Source: an uncultured Agathobaculum sp.
Lineage (GTDB): Bacteria; Bacillota; Clostridia; Oscillospirales; Butyricicoccaceae
Direction: 5' to 3'
Assembly (NCBI RefSeq): GCF_944384765.1
Contig: NZ_CALWUM010000013.1
Span: 1 to 53,757, forward strand
DNA length: 53,757 nucleotides
Positions 53,266 to 53,757 of this stretch are shown one piece after another. Position 1 is the stretch's first letter, and each line of letters begins with the position of its first letter. The position numbers and the translations under genes are program-made. Under the pieces are notes generated by a model that did no database searches, was not told the origin of the DNA, and saw nothing but the letters and a program-made list of their open reading frames with translations.

Positions 53266-53682
53266 ATGACCCCCTGTGAACACAAAGTCCAGTATTACGA
53301 GACCGACGGCATGGGCATCGTGCACCACTCCAACTACATCCGCTGGTTTGAGGAGGCGCGCGTCGACCTGCTGGAGCAGCTCGGTTACGGGTACGACCGC
53401 ATTGAAGCCGAAGGCTTTTCCAGTCCGGTGCTCGAGGTCGCCTGCCAGTACAAAACCATGACGCGCTTTGGCGACACCGTACACATCTTCGCGCATGTGG
53501 TCGAGTACAACGGCGTGCGCATGACCCTGCACTATGAGATCTGCGACGCGCAGACCGGCGTGCTGCGCTGCCAGGGCGAAAGCCGCCACTGCTTCATGGG
53601 CCGGGACGGCCGGCCGGTTTCGCTCCGGCGCAGCTGGCCCGCGCTGGACAAGGTCCTGTCCGCCCAGCTGGCGGACGAATAA
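53266..53682 (+). CDS. YbgC/4HBT-type acyl-CoA thioesterase
   Basis: The 138-residue hotdog protein has the family signature YYETDGMGIVHHSNYIRWFEEAR with the catalytic Asp14. It hydrolyses acyl-CoA or related thioesters; the natural substrate is unknown. AAAGGAG is 8 bases before the ATG. A group II intron end lies 3 bases past its stop. Confidence 0.9.
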   Translation: MTPCEHKVQYYETDGMGIVHHSNYIRWFEEARVDLLEQLGYGYDRIEAEGFSSPVLEVACQYKTMTRFGDTVHIFAHVVEYNGVRMTLHYEICDAQTGVLRCQGESRHCFMGRDGRPVSLRRSWPALDKVLSAQLADE

Positions 53683-53685
53683 CCG

Positions 53686-53757
53686 ATCGAGTAGGAGGGA
53701 GTGATTAGCTCCCGTCCTCTCACACCACCGTGCGTACCGTTCGGTACACGGCGGTTT
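53686..53757 (-). mobile_element. Group II intron 3' end (domains V and VI), cut by window edge
   Basis: On the minus strand a hairpin of about 34 bases near 53723-53756 has a 3' arm carrying a 2-base CG bulge and a GAAC tetraloop, the shape of domain V. Next comes a domain VI-like hairpin (GGACGGGAG pairing CTCCCTCC around 53692-53716) with unpaired A bases, then CTACTCGAT at the presumed intron end near 53686. The ribozyme body and any reverse transcriptase lie to the right, outside the window. Class is not assigned. Confidence 0.75.

Overview
This window is a GC-rich (about 60% by eye) stretch of a spore-forming Clostridia chromosome. The spore genes yabP, yabQ and spoVB sit in the Bacillus-like order spoVB-mazG-rqcP-yabP-yabQ-divIC-yabR. 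Ribosome-binding sites are strong and GGAGG-type, sigma-A promoters are clear, and U-run terminators are plentiful. The mix of sporulation, reverse rubrerythrin, a LUD-domain protein and a lone NuoE-like protein fits a strict anaerobe. I would guess the Oscillospirales/Butyricicoccaceae, but that is inference only.

Layout. Position 1 begins inside a tRNA-Leu. From 0.2 to 26.2 kb nearly everything is on the minus strand: moaC, a TfoX-like gene, rsmA and a GNAT gene; hpf; an amidohydrolase coupled to an orphan class I fumarase alpha subunit; the yab cluster (with HU inserted); then a run recJ-rel-(hairpin cluster)-dtd-MBL-hemZ-uridine kinase-like-zinc ribbon-spoVB. The DNA-repair operon GNAT-radC-uvrB-MBL-uvrA follows. 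A short plus-strand small-RNA gene sits at 5.47-5.56 kb.

From 26.4 kb the strands alternate: a DUF4364 regulator with lrgAB; an AT-richer lipoprotein; an Rrf2 regulator with reverse rubrerythrin; an ECF sigma/anti-sigma pair; a CAP-domain protein; a LysM-GH18 hydrolase behind a long structured leader; a DUF1292 gene; the infC-rpmI-rplT operon with an attenuator leader and a probable AUC start codon; PRTase and GNAT genes; a DUF134 regulator with a NifX-like protein under a palindromic operator; trmB; malQ; a HAD-LUD fusion; an XRE membrane regulator; and tRNA-Gly.

The last 10 kb holds a NuoE-like gene with a pyridoxamine kinase, a four-gene operon (secreted DUF187 hydrolase, acyl-ACP thioesterase, degenerate nucleotidyltransferase, HEPN protein), a processive GT2 enzyme, a 1,243-residue PurL and a YbgC-type thioesterase. 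The right edge holds what looks like the domain V/VI 3' end of a minus-strand group II intron.

The features most likely to be new are the promoter-to-terminator small RNA at 5.5 kb, the structured region upstream of the LysM-GH18 gene with two mutually exclusive helices and a terminator, the packed hairpin cluster between rel and dtd, the DUF134 operator pair, the HAD-LUD fusion and the HEPN gene paired with a pseudo-nucleotidyltransferase.
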